Origin: Anagrus nilaparvatae
Taxonomy: Eukaryota; Arthropoda; Insecta; Hymenoptera; Mymaridae
Assembly (NCBI GenBank): GCA_022575985.1
Contig: JAKSXM010000147.1
Coordinates: 20,618,001 to 20,682,000 of the forward strand
Direction: 5' to 3'
Length of the DNA stretch: 64,000 nt
In this document: piece after piece, positions 54,375 through 64,000 of the stretch
How positions within the stretch are numbered: the first letter of the stretch is position 1
How the letters are laid out: each line of letters starts with the position of its first letter
Notes under the pieces: model-generated
What the model was told of the DNA's origin: nothing
Database searches by the model: none
The model's input: the letters and a program-made list of their open reading frames with translations, nothing else
Made by a program: the position numbers and the translations under genes

Positions 54375-56505
54375 TTCTTCCTCATATTTGGGACAACCAA
54401 CCTAACCGGATTTTACTATAAAGTGAATTTTTTACATATATAAAACCATCGAGAATCTACGATAAAAATAATTATTCTTTTCATATTATAGACTGCAAAA
54501 ATATATTTAACGACGGAATGAAATTTGTTTAAATTAGTACTTTCTCATACTTAAGACAGCCTACCTAAACGGATATTATACTTTTTCATACTTGGGACAG
54601 CCGACCTAACCGGATTTTATACTTTTTCATACTTGGGACAGTCGAACTAACCGGATTTTATACTTTTTCATACTTGGGACAGCCGACCTAACCGGGTTTT
54701 ACTATTAAGTGAATTTTTTACATATATAAAACCATCGAGAATCTACGATAAAAATAATTATTCTTTTCATATTACAGACTGCAAAAATATATTTAACGAC
54801 GGAATGAAATTTTTTTAAATTAGTACTTTCTTATACTTAAGACAGCCTACCTAAACGGATATTATACTTTTTCATACTTGGGACAGCCGACCTAACCGGA
54901 TTTTATACTTTTTCATACTTGGGACAGCCGACCTAACCGGGTTTAATACTTCCTCATATTTGGGACAACCGGACTAACCAGATTTTACTATTAAGTGAAT
55001 TTTTTACATATATAAAACCATCGAGAATCTACGATAAAAATAATTATTCTTTTCATATTACAGACTGCAAAAATATATTTAACGACGGAATGAAATTTTT
55101 TTAAATTAGTACTTTCTCATACTTGGGACAGCCTACCTAAACGGATATTATACTTTTTCATACTTGGGACAGCTGACCTAACCGAGTTTTATACTTTTTC
55201 TTACTTAGGACAGCCGACCTAACCAGATTTTACTACAAAGTGAATTTTTTACATATATAAAACCATCGAGAAACTACGATAAAAATTAATATTTTTTTCA
55301 TATTACCGACTGCAAAATTATATTTAACGACGGAATTAAATATTTATTTATCTACGATGAAAATTAATGTTTTTTTCATATTACAGACTGCAAAAATATA
55401 TTTAACGACGGAATTAAATATTTTTAATTTTGTACTTTCTCATACTTGAGACAGCCGACCTAACCGAATTTTATACTTTTTCATACTTGGGACAGCCGAC
55501 CTAACCAGATTTTATACTTTTTCATACTTGGGACAGACGACCTAACCGGATTTTATACTTTTTCATACTTGGGACAGCCGACCTAAACATTTTTTACTAC
55601 AAAGTGAATTTTCCACATATATAAAACCATCGAGAATATACGATAAAAATTATTATTTTTTTCATATTTCAGACTGCAATAATATATTTAATGACGGAAT
55701 GAAATTTTTTAAAATTTTTAATTTCTCATATTTGGGACAGCCGACCTAACCGGATTTTATACTTTTTCTTACTTTTGACAGCCGACCTAACCGTGCTTTA
55801 TATTTTTTCATATTTGGGACAGCCGACCTAACCGGATTTTACTAGAAAGTGAATTTTTTACACATATAAAACCATCGAGAATCTACCATAAAAATTATTA
55901 TTTTTTTCATATTACAGACTGCAAAAATTTATTTAACGACGGAATGAAATTTTTTTTAATTTGTACTTTCTCATACTTGGGACAGCCTATCTAAACGGAT
56001 TTTGTACTTTTTCATACTTGGGACAGCCGACCTAACAGTGTTTTATTTTTTTTCATATTTGGGACAGCCGACCTAACCGTGCTTTATATTTTTTCATATT
56101 TGGACGCCGACCTAACCGGATTTTACTAGAAAGTGAATTTTTTACACATATAAAACCATCGAGAATCTACCATAAAAATTATTATTTTTTTCATATTACA
56201 GACTGCAAAAATTTATTTAACGACGGAATGAATTTTTTTTTAATTTGTACTTTCTCATACTTGGGACAGCCTACCTTAACAGATTTTGTACTTTTTCATA
56301 CTTGGGACAGCCGATCTAACAGTGTTTTATATTTTTTTCATATTTGGGACAGCTGACCTAACCGGATTTTACTAGAAAGTGAATTTTTTACATATATATA
56401 AAACCATAGAGAATCTACGATAAAAATTATTATTTTTTCATATTACAGACTGCTAAAATATATTTAACGACAGAATGAAATTTTTTTTAAATTTGTACTA
56501 AAGAT
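54375..56505. repeat. Hierarchical satellite: ~245-364-bp units built with ~40-bp sub-repeats
   Basis: The long-unit landmark 'aaaaccatcgagaatctacg' recurs with ccatc at 54446, 54732, 55018, 55263, 55627, 55872, 56156 and 56404, giving intervals 286, 286, 245, 364, 245, 284 and 248. Between landmarks sit one to several copies of a ~40-bp unit, 'tttttcatacttgggacagc' plus 'cgacctaaccggattttata'. The intervals mostly differ by about 40 bp per extra sub-unit. A partial duplicate of the 'acgacggaat' block lies at 55335-55420. The array starts at the 5' side of the gag remnant. Confidence 0.9.
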
Positions 56506-56589
56506 TTGAAGATATTTTACATAAAATTCACAATTTAATTTGCAACACAGTCTTTCACAATCAGAAGCTTGCTAGCTGTCAATTCCTAT

Positions 56590-56752
56590 AGCGGTGGCAG
56601 TGATGCGCTATGCCATGAAATATATCGAGGGTTGGCAACGAAAATGCTATTAGATAAAACAAGACAAAATGAGTTTTCCTTTTCTATCTTATGGTAATTT
56701 CGTAGCCAACCCACGTTAAAAATTCACGGCATAGCACACCACTGAGCGGTGG
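56590..56752. mobile_element. Short inverted-repeat element (~160 bp)
   Basis: 'tgatgcgctatgccatgaaa' and 'gggttggcaacgaaa' at the left are mirrored by 'tttcgtagccaaccc' and 'cacggcatagcacaccact' at the right, within 'agcggtgg' flanks (56592 and 56744). MITE-like. The class is unknown. Confidence 0.55.
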
Positions 56753-56759
56753 TAACAAA

Positions 56760-57300
56760 ATTGAAACTTGGTCACTATAACCAGAACTAATAATGTTATT
56801 TATTGAATGAATCTTTTGCCAAAATAATAATTAGTAAATGCGGAAGAATCAATTAAATTTTTTAAAAATTATTTATAATAGGAGTCAATTTGAAAGTAAT
56901 AGATTAGAACTTACAATAAATTTTAGTTATTGCAAAAAATGGAAAGAAAAGAAATTAGGTGAAATAATCCTAAGCATGCTATTTGAAAATTGATTAAAAT
57001 TAAGTGAAATTACCTACATCTGAATCAATTATTATTACAACAAAGTATTCAGTTATTCAATTTTTAGAAAAACGGAAAGGATGTAAAATAAGATTTAATC
57101 TTATAAAAATTTTGTAAGCAGAAATAATTTTAGATGAGATTTATTGATAATAATATGTTAATATTTATATATGAATAAGTGTCGGATGATGGGGTACATT
57201 CTTTCTCGTGTGTATTAATATTTCTTATCCACTTTTAGCCTTGGAAAATATGCAAAATGTACCTGCATGCTGGAAGAATTAAAATTTAGGAAAACATATA
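56760..57300. other. AT-rich non-coding stretch
   Basis: No gene or ordered repeat seen. Confidence 0.4.
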
Positions 57301-57307
57301 GTATAAG

Positions 57308-58141
57308 TACCAGCTACCAGCTCACCAAATTCAGCAGGGAATAACTGAGCTTTCTGAATCAGCTAAAGTGGTAGCTTCGTGGGCAGAACTAAACTGTTTT
57401 TCTCTGAACACTAAAAAGACACAGGCAATTGTCTTTGGCTCCCCTAACACCATAAAGGAATTCAAAGAAATTCAAGTGCCAATGATTACAGTCAACACCA
57501 ACAGTGACAAAGTGCCATTTGTTGATGAAGTAGTTAGTCTTGGAGTTGTCCTTGACAATACACTTAGCTGGCAACCCCAAGTCCAACAAATTACCAAAAA
57601 AGTTAATAGAGTTCTTTATGGCTTACGCATAATAAAATCCTGCACAACACAATCCTTACGTAAACGCCTGGTTGAATCACTTGTAGCTCCGAACTTGGAT
57701 TATTGTAATGTTGTATATTCAGATTTATCTAGTCAACTAAGTGCGCAGCTGCAAAGGCTCTCAAACTCAGGCATACATTACATATTTGGCTTGAGAAGGC
57801 AAGAACACATAACACCATTCAGGAGAAAGTTAAACTGGATGTGTAACATAACTCGCACTAATTATTTTGCAGCCCTGACGATGTACAGATTGATACGCAT
57901 GAAGGAGCTTCCACTCCTCCGATCTCTGTTTGAACCCTATAAATCAGATAAACCCTCTCGTGGCCCCCGTAAGGATCTAAAGATCCCCTCGTCTATAAAG
58001 ACTGATTGGGGTCTTGACTCATTTCAGGTCAAATGCGCCCATTTTTGGAACAATATCCCACCATGTATTCGTGACATCCATTCATATTCACTGTTTAAAA
58101 AACGAATACGTCAGTACTTATATGGGTCAGATAATTTATAA
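57308..58141 (+). pseudogene. LINE reverse transcriptase C-terminal fragment, open to its natural stop
   Basis: The frame is open from about 57308 (HQIQQGITELSESAKVVASW) through the stop at 58141. It encodes the end of the RT palm/thumb and the C-terminal region: LNTKKTQAIVFGS, VSLGVVLDNTLSWQPQVQQI, LVESLVAPNLDYCNVVYSDL, then FQVKCAHFWNNIPPCIRDI and LFKKRIRQYLYG. These are standard landmarks of I/Jockey/CR1-type LINEs. The YADD motif and the endonuclease lie upstream and are missing through 5' truncation, so the fragment cannot reverse transcribe. The absence of stops suggests a recent insertion. Confidence 0.8.
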
Positions 58142-58420
58142 GTATCTATAATTTACTCTATTGAGTAATTGAGTTACAGCAAGATTGTTGTTGTATTGTA
58201 TTTTATTTTATGTATTTTATTTCATTTATTTTAGAATTTATTTTATTTTATGTATTTTAGAGTTTACTTTCAAATCTGTATTATATTCGTTTTTATCTTA
58301 TTTTATGTTATTACCAATAATGTAAATATTAAATGTTAACTATTTCTATTTAATTATTTTATGTATCTAAGAGTTAAAATTGTATATAAAGAGTTTAAAA
58401 TTTTTGTTTGACAAAATAAA

Positions 58421-58453
<33 letters not shown>
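57308..58453 (+). mobile_element. 5'-truncated LINE 3' end with (AAT)n tail
   Basis: RT C-terminal coding (57308-58141), a ~275-bp 3' UTR, AATAAA at about 58415, and then an (AAT)n tail from about 58422. An (AAT)n tail in place of poly(A) is usual for I-clade-like LINEs. The tail is interrupted by the Tigger-like element at 58456 and continues at 59165-59187. Confidence 0.75.
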
Positions 58454-58455
<2 letters not shown>

Positions 58456-58456
<1 letters not shown>

Positions 58457-59162
58457 AGCAGAATTCCAATTATCCGGCATTCAATAAACCGGAACATTTG
58501 ATAATCCGGCACTTTTTTGGATCAAACTCATGTGTATTTTTTTAAATTTGCTTTTTATTTTTATATTTATAGAAAAAAAAAATTTTTTTATAAAAATATA
58601 TTTCCGTTAAGTAAATAGAATAAAATAAAATGACATAAAGTAGAAACCATTGGTAGCCTTTAAGGTCTCTTTGTAACTCAATTATATTTAATATGTAGTG
58701 TTAATTAATATTTTATGTGATTTTTTTTAAAACATGTGTCATAGTTGCTTCAATCTCTACTTTTTAAAAAAGCAATTAAAATTTTTTTATTGAACTTCTG
58801 AGTATGAGAGAAATTAGACCTGCCGCAGAAGATTTTTGATATTTTTAGTGTTTCCTGTTATTGATATAAAAAAAATTTTAATGTTTATTAGCCTATCAAA
58901 ATTAACCAAGATCACCCTACGTTTTTTGACCTCTTAGAAGGAGAAATTTTTTTCGAAACTTATGTTAGAATTTAAAATTATTTCTTTAGTATAAATTATT
59001 ATTTTTTAAAACCTGAATCAACATTTTACGTAGAGTTTGTGACAATATATAGTGATTATTATTAAGTATAATGTGAGTTTTATGAACATTTGATAATCCG
59101 GCATTTTTGATTATCCGGCAACTCCCATGTCCCGACGATTCCGGATAATTGGAATTCTACTG
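58456..59162. mobile_element. Tigger/pogo-like non-autonomous element, 707 bp, TA target duplication
   Basis: Starts CAGCAGAATTCCAATTATCC and ends with the inverse GGATAATTGGAATTCTACTG. The TIRs are about 23 bp with one mismatch, flanked by TA (58454-58455 and 59163-59164). The subterminal block 'gaacatttgataatccggca' occurs near both ends in the same orientation (58493 and 59086). The 'TTATCCGGCA' end and TA duplication match Tigger/pogo elements. No transposase inside. Inserted in the (AAT)n tail of the preceding LINE. Confidence 0.85.
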
Positions 59163-59184
59163 TAATAATAATAATAATAATAAT

Positions 59185-59243
<59 letters not shown>

Positions 59244-59557
59244 ACAGTGGCAGAGAGGTGAGAATGCGTTACGCACGAACAGAACCCGGTGTTCTGAACA
59301 GTGTCGGACTCCATGATGGCAAGGCACTCTACAAAGAATGCATTGCCCCATGTTTACCGACTAAACTCACCCCTCATCATACCTTATACAAGTCAGCCCG
59401 GAACCGTTTATCACATTACATCGGGTTGACTTAAGGCCATGTATCTTCTTTGGTTGAAGATCCTTCCATCCATTAATCCTTTCTTTCTCCTTCTTGTTAT
59501 TTCACCGTGTCGTCAACTAGATAAATAAGTAACTTTATTAATAAATAAATATATATA

Positions 59558-59588
<31 letters not shown>

Positions 59589-59674
59589 ATATCCTTGTAC
59601 GTCCTCCATTATCCCCCCATTGGTGCCGCGTGCAAGAACCGTCTAATTTGACTGCTCCTACACGCGGCTCCTAG

Positions 59675-62671
59675 TTAGGGTGTCGTCAATAACTTTTTTG
59701 TACGCAAAATCTCCTCCACGTACCTTGCCACGACGCTCCATGATTCCTCGTTCTGGAGCATTTTTCCGACTATGTTATCGGGTGTGACTTCTTCAACCTC
59801 TGCTTCCAGCGCTCTCCTTTTAGTTATCCAGCGGTCACACTCGAAAAACGTGTGACGCGCGTCATCTCGTTTGTCGGGACAGAATACACATTCAGGGCTC
59901 ACGACCTTTCCCATCCTAAAGAGATAAGATTGGAAAAGCCCATGGCCACTGAGGAACTGTGTCAAGAAGTAGTTTACCTCTCCGTGCCCTCTCTGAGTCC
60001 AGGGCGCGACCTCTTTTATGAGGCGCCTGGTCCATGCGCTGTCTGTGCCATCCCTCCAGAGCGTCTGCCACTCCAGCATCACATCCCTCCTAGCTTCCGC
60101 TCTGATACGGTCGACGTCGCCTTCATTTTTTCTATCATAAATAAGTTTACGCTCTTTGGCAAGTAGCTGAATAGGAATAATTCCTGCGATGACAAGAACT
60201 GCCGCTTCCGAGACAGTCCTGTATGCGCAAGAAACCCTCAGAGCACCCTGCCTCTGCACTCTTTTCATACCTTTCGAATATATATCCTTATCCAGTGCCT
60301 CACTCCAAATCTCCGCTCCGTACAATAGGATGGAGTGAGTTACGGACATTAGCAGCTTTCTCCTGCTGGACTTTGGTCCATTCATGTTCGACATCAGCCT
60401 GCTCAGGGCTAGCGTCGTGGTACCTGCCTTCTTGACCCTTTGAGAAATATGTTCGAAATAGGTCCGCTTCGTATCCAAAACTATTCCAAGATATTTGGCG
60501 AACCTTTTCGTCTCTATAATGGTATCCTCGTCAACCCGTATTGGAATAACGGTATTGATTTGCTTCCCCGTGAACATCACGATCTCGGTCTTAGCGACTG
60601 CCAGACTTAATCCGTGCTCTTCCATCCATGCATTTGTCTTTAACATGCAGACGCTCAAGCTATCCTGTGCTTGTTGCACGTTCCTTGCTATGATCACGAG
60701 GGCAATATCATCCGCATAGCCTATCATAAAGCAGCCATCCGCTAACTCCATCCTCAGGATACCATCATAAGAGATGTTCCATAGGTCAGGTCCCAATATG
60801 GAGCCCTGAGCTGCACCAGCTGTCACTTTCCTACTTCTCTTCCCTTGAAGAGTCTCGTACAATAGTACTCTGTCACTTAGGTAACTCTTCATTACCCGCA
60901 TCAAATAATTTGGTACTGCAAAGTCATTTAGTCCTTGAAGGAACTTTGTCCACTTTGCAGAATTGAATGCGTTCTTGACGTCCAGGGTGACCAAAAGAGT
61001 AATTTTACGTGAGTAATGATTACCCGTTTGGGCCCTGGTTATCGCGTCAACGACCTCCTTCACAGCCCCGATCGTGGACCTCCCCCGTCTAAATCCGTAT
61101 TGCCGAGGAGATAAATCCCCTGCTGCTTCTACTGCGTTTAAGATACGCGGTTGTAGCATTTTTTCGAAGCCCTTTCCAGCTGTATCCAGCAGTCCTAGTG
61201 GTCGCCAGTAGGACGGGAGTGTGGGATCTCCCTTTCCTTTACTGATAAGGACCAACAGTGCCTTTTTCCATCGCCTACTGAAAACTCCAGCTCGTAGGCA
61301 CGAGTTGTACATCATTAACATCAATGACGGACACTCGTGCGCAGCGATTCTTATAATTTCGGCTGGTATGCCGTCTGGGCCGGGGGCTTTCTTATTTCTG
61401 AGAGAGTCTACGGCAGCGAACAGCTCTTCTTGCGTGAAGTCCGGGATTTCGGTTACCCTAATGTCCTCCTCTTGGTCTATTCTCGTCGGGTGCATCGGAA
61501 ACAGAGCATCAACTACTGTCCTTGCTTCCTCTTCGTCCATTAGTGAGCTAGCAGCAAATCCCCTTAGCTTTTTCGTGACTATCTTGAAGCCCAATCCCCA
61601 GGGATCGTTGTCCACTTCAAGGCACAGATTCCTTTCGCAGCGGATCTTACTGGCATTGATTGCTCGCCTCAAAGATCGCTTCACTTCCTTATGGACTCTC
61701 ATCAGTTCCCTTGCTTCTTCGCGAGACTTGGCCCTAGTTGCTCTTCTTCGCGTCATGTGGCTTTGCCTACGTAACTCTGCAATTTCTGTGCTCCACCAAT
61801 ATACAGGTGGGTTCCTTCCATTAAACCTTTTTCGAGGCATGGAAGCGTCACATGCTTTTTTGAGCAGCGTCATTACTTCGGATACTACATTCTCCGCGTC
61901 TTCCTTACTTCCTACTCTGCGGGGTTTCATTAGAATTGCCCTTTGTCCTATCATTAAAACTCGTATAAATTTTTCTTTGTTCAGCTTATTGAGGTTCCAG
62001 CCTCTTGGTTTTGGCCTATATGCCTCTCCAGGGGGCAGTCTCTCATGCTGAATTTCGAACGAGATGTACTGGTGGTCGCTCGCAGTAAAGACTTCCATGA
62101 CGTGCCAGTTATTGACTCTCGTATTCAGGCCTTCGGATGCGAAGGAGACGTCAATTATAGTTTCAGTAAAGCTGGGCCTTCTAAAGGTTGTGGTGTTACC
62201 CACGTTTAGAACAACGAGACCCAGCCTTGACACCATTTCTAGTGTCGCTGCTCCTTTTGAGTCAGTATAGGGCATACCCCAGTCAACAGCTTTGGCATTA
62301 AAGTCTCCTGCAACAATTAAGTTGCCACCCGCTTCTCTTGCGAAGTCCTCTATGTCTGCCAATTTCGTATAGTAGTCCTGTATACGTCCTGTTGGGGTTA
62401 GGTAACAGCTGACGTACGTTATGGCTTTGCTTTTAATCCATGCAAAACCCCTGCCCCTTCCTGATGCTTCGACTGGAACATTTCCAGGATTTGCGACCCA
62501 AATAGCTGCGGTTCCAAATTCATCCGCGAACCAAGTGGTTGGGTTTGGATTAGTCATTGGGTACTGCTCGCTGATGATCCACAGGTCAGCCTTGATCTCC
62601 CTCTGAATTTGATACATGAGCTGGTTTGCGATCCAGCTTCTGTGCATATTTCCTTGGACAACCCTGATCAT
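59675..62671 (-). CDS. R1-clade LINE ORF2: endonuclease + reverse transcriptase, 998 aa
   Basis: Uninterrupted frame. The N-terminal APE-type endonuclease has QGN at 6-8, Glu35, GDFNAK at 122-127, IDVSFAS at 173-179 and SDH at 198-200, all the expected catalytic or metal-binding positions. The RT spans about residues 425-700: KKAPGPDGIPAEII (428-441), TLDVKNAFNSAKW (562-574), AGAAQGSILGPDLW (618-631) and catalytic YADD (652-655). Near the C-terminus a CCHC motif (CVFC...H...C, 928-945) is present, as in R1 elements. The endonuclease nicks target DNA and the RT copies element RNA from the nick. The ORF2 ATG overlaps the ORF1 stop as ATGA. No broken motif is seen, so the copy may be competent. 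Confidence 0.93.
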   Translation of the reverse strand: MIRVVQGNMHRSWIANQLMYQIQREIKADLWIISEQYPMTNPNPTTWFADEFGTAAIWVANPGNVPVEASGRGRGFAWIKSKAITYVSCYLTPTGRIQDYYTKLADIEDFAREAGGNLIVAGDFNAKAVDWGMPYTDSKGAATLEMVSRLGLVVLNVGNTTTFRRPSFTETIIDVSFASEGLNTRVNNWHVMEVFTASDHQYISFEIQHERLPPGEAYRPKPRGWNLNKLNKEKFIRVLMIGQRAILMKPRRVGSKEDAENVVSEVMTLLKKACDASMPRKRFNGRNPPVYWWSTEIAELRRQSHMTRRRATRAKSREEARELMRVHKEVKRSLRRAINASKIRCERNLCLEVDNDPWGLGFKIVTKKLRGFAASSLMDEEEARTVVDALFPMHPTRIDQEEDIRVTEIPDFTQEELFAAVDSLRNKKAPGPDGIPAEIIRIAAHECPSLMLMMYNSCLRAGVFSRRWKKALLVLISKGKGDPTLPSYWRPLGLLDTAGKGFEKMLQPRILNAVEAAGDLSPRQYGFRRGRSTIGAVKEVVDAITRAQTGNHYSRKITLLVTLDVKNAFNSAKWTKFLQGLNDFAVPNYLMRVMKSYLSDRVLLYETLQGKRSRKVTAGAAQGSILGPDLWNISYDGILRMELADGCFMIGYADDIALVIIARNVQQAQDSLSVCMLKTNAWMEEHGLSLAVAKTEIVMFTGKQINTVIPIRVDEDTIIETKRFAKYLGIVLDTKRTYFEHISQRVKKAGTTTLALSRLMSNMNGPKSSRRKLLMSVTHSILLYGAEIWSEALDKDIYSKGMKRVQRQGALRVSCAYRTVSEAAVLVIAGIIPIQLLAKERKLIYDRKNEGDVDRIRAEARRDVMLEWQTLWRDGTDSAWTRRLIKEVAPWTQRGHGEVNYFLTQFLSGHGLFQSYLFRMGKVVSPECVFCPDKRDDARHTFFECDRWITKRRALEAEVEEVTPDNIVGKMLQNEESWSVVARYVEEILRTKKLLTTP

Positions 62672-63990
62672 TTTGTGATCGCTTTTTTGAACTCAGCGCA
62701 CTTCCTGGAACCCGGAAAGTGCTTGAGTTCGTTTCCCTTCATTTTAGCAGCTTTGCAGAGGAAGCATCGCAGCTTTCCTGTGCATTCGTCTGCCTTGTGG
62801 TTTTCCAGTCCACATTTAAAGCAAAGTTTGCTTCTATCGGGCCCCTTGCAATTTCCTGCAATATGCCCGTAGGCTAAGCATCTGAAGCATCTAAGTGGGG
62901 TAGACTGCAGTCTTACTCTACAGTTCCCCAGGCCTAGCTTAATGCTACCTTTTTTGACCAGCTTAAACGCAGCCTTTTCGTCCATCTCTATTGTCGCTAA
63001 TCTCTGCTCCCGAATATTAGGCTGAGATAGCTTTACCTGAATCGGTCCGGTTTCCTTCAAGGCAGCTTTCAGGGCTACCTCTACTTCTTCTTTCGTGGTA
63101 AGGCAGTCGATGTCCCGAATCTGGAGGTTCCGACGTGGCGTCAAACATGCGACGTTCACGTTCTCCCCCATTGTTGCCTTGACTGCCTCGAAAAGAGCTG
63201 TTTGCCCTTCTGTTTTTCCTTTCATCTCTATCAATACGTTACCGGCTTGAGTTTTTCTTACTGAACAGATGTTAGCTGCAGTAGCCTCTCCACTAACGCT
63301 TTCCTTGATCTGCTTCAAGACATCCGCGTACGCTTTCCCTTCTGGTAGCTTAATTGCGACTGCCTTGTCTCTAGCTCTAGGAAGCTTCGCTTTCCCCTTG
63401 GCGTTCCCTTTCTTCTTTTCTTTTTTTCTTTCCTCGTCTTTTTCTCTCTCTGCCTTTTTCCTTTTCTTTCTCCTGTTCCTTCGGCCAGTGTAATCTTGGA
63501 ATTCGTCATTGTCCCCAAGAGGAGTCTCAGTAGGTTCCGGCGTCTTGTCTCTATTTCCTTCCAATTCCGTCACTGTTTCTTTTGTCATTCTTACCAATGA
63601 AACAGTAAGCCTAGGATACGTTGGCGGCTTGTTAAACCTGGCAGCTGAGAGTGGTTTTGCCACGGATGCAGCAGAATTGGCTTTCTGTGCCGAATTTTTT
63701 GGGCTACTCCCGCTCGCAGGCTTCTTTGAGGGAGTCTGCTTTCCTGTCTCATTTTCCTCTTCCGAATTTTCTCGAAACCTTTTCTTTGTATTTTGAGCAG
63801 CTTTAGATTGCTCAGTAATATACTGCTTTAATTCGGTTTCGATAGAAAGGACTTCTCGAACTTGCATGCCTTTAATTGTCGTCAGTTTGTTTAGATTATT
63901 CTTTATCAGCCTAACACCGTCTTGGATTACCATCGAAATGTTAGTCTGCTTTTTAATCTTTTCCTCCATCTGTGCAACGTGAGATAGCAT
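62668..63990 (-). CDS. R1-clade LINE ORF1 (gag-like, three zinc knuckles), at least 440 aa
   Basis: Open frame ending at the ORF2 start. The N-terminal third is Lys/Glu/Ser-rich with a likely short coiled coil. A strongly basic stretch at about 170-205 (RRNRRKKRKKAEREK, then GNAKGKAK) could be a nuclear signal. A folded region at about 215-365 precedes three zinc knuckles: CFRC..GH..NC (368-381), CFKC..NH..EC (390-403) and CFLC...H...C (409-431). Such proteins bind element RNA and build the retrotransposition particle. The first Met seen is 10 bp from the window edge, so the true start may be outside. The 4-base ATGA overlap with ORF2 suggests reinitiation-type coupling. Confidence 0.88.
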   Translation of the reverse strand: MLSHVAQMEEKIKKQTNISMVIQDGVRLIKNNLNKLTTIKGMQVREVLSIETELKQYITEQSKAAQNTKKRFRENSEEENETGKQTPSKKPASGSSPKNSAQKANSAASVAKPLSAARFNKPPTYPRLTVSLVRMTKETVTELEGNRDKTPEPTETPLGDNDEFQDYTGRRNRRKKRKKAEREKDEERKKEKKKGNAKGKAKLPRARDKAVAIKLPEGKAYADVLKQIKESVSGEATAANICSVRKTQAGNVLIEMKGKTEGQTALFEAVKATMGENVNVACLTPRRNLQIRDIDCLTTKEEVEVALKAALKETGPIQVKLSQPNIREQRLATIEMDEKAAFKLVKKGSIKLGLGNCRVRLQSTPLRCFRCLAYGHIAGNCKGPDRSKLCFKCGLENHKADECTGKLRCFLCKAAKMKGNELKHFPGSRKCAEFKKAITK

Positions 63991-64000
63991 CTCTTCATAT

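Larger units (their letters stand above)
59187..64000 (-). mobile_element. R1-clade LINE, structurally intact over the visible part
   Basis: Minus-strand element with ORF1 (63990-62668, possibly starting beyond the window), ORF2 (62671-59675), a 3' UTR of about 430 bp containing an (AAAT)n-type tract (59520-59592), and a poly(A) tail seen as 55 T at 59187-59241. The tail abuts (AAT)n. The base composition is clearly less A/T-rich than everything to its left. The 5' end is outside the window. Confidence 0.9.

Noticed and set aside
54375..56505. CRISPR-like array of ~40-bp repeats
   Set aside because: Repeats are head-to-tail satellite units with variable spacing that are themselves repeated. 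There are no unique spacers or cas genes, and the genome is eukaryotic.
59111..59351. Minus-strand frames with long Lys or Tyr/Leu runs
   Set aside because: They read through the poly(A) tail and the (AAT)n microsatellite.
61221..62051. 276-codon plus-strand frame
   Set aside because: Antisense of the R1 ORF2; no domain, while the minus frame has a complete endonuclease and RT.

Overview
The window looks like a repeat-rich stretch of an animal nuclear genome, most likely an insect. It is strongly AT-rich by eye, has no operon-like gene packing, and is dominated by arthropod-type mobile elements: R1-clade and I/Jockey/CR1-type LINEs, Helitrons, Ty3/Gypsy, Penelope-like, Polinton/Maverick-like, Transib, Tigger, hAT and piggyBac-like elements. 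The AT content and element mix would fit a parasitoid wasp, but that is an inference. Only one stretch looks like a host gene: a 1,662-bp symmetric internal exon at 6119-7780, with a possible 13-nt microexon after it. A tRNA-like sequence sits at 9669-9741.

Layout. 1-5000: tandem repeats (units of about 130, 12, 30 and 25 bp, then C-run repeats) with a Penelope-like reverse transcriptase scrap. 5000-8000: the candidate host exon in AT-rich, probably intronic DNA. 8180-11660: a foldback element, the tRNA-like locus between 60-bp identical direct repeats, and a decayed Ty3/Gypsy pol on the minus strand. 12190-14520: a ~126-bp satellite with a 710-bp Transib-like inverted-repeat element inserted in one monomer. 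14590-18760: a decayed Helitron on the plus strand, interrupted by a LINE that has ORF1 but no ORF2. 21900-25740: broken Polinton/Maverick-like capsid-region genes split by a 1.5-kb foldback element. 25880-29450: a long palindromic repeat family with a hAT-like loop.

29750-40162 is the most complex block. An inverted repeat of about 0.8-0.95 kb arms, each made of sub-repeats and each ending in the start of the same outward-facing ORF, encloses a decayed nuclease-like/cysteine-rich protein family and a decayed minus-strand Helitron (helicase plus HUH Rep), itself split by a foldback element. 40500-53100 is more foldback and MITE sequence, GGCCC-type repeats and an I/Jockey-like LINE remnant inside a 4.25-kb inverted-repeat element. 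53500-56500 is a retrotransposon gag remnant abutting a hierarchical satellite whose long-unit spacings differ by about 40-bp steps.

57300-64000 is a nested LINE/DNA-transposon stack. An older LINE 3' end with an (AAT)n tail carries a Tigger-like element in that tail, and next to it is a structurally intact R1-clade element (ORF1 with three zinc knuckles, ORF2 with endonuclease and YADD reverse transcriptase). Its poly(A) end abuts the same (AAT)n microsatellite, and its base composition is visibly less AT-rich than its surroundings. It is the only clearly coding-competent mobile element here. All family assignments come from recognising motifs; no database search was run.
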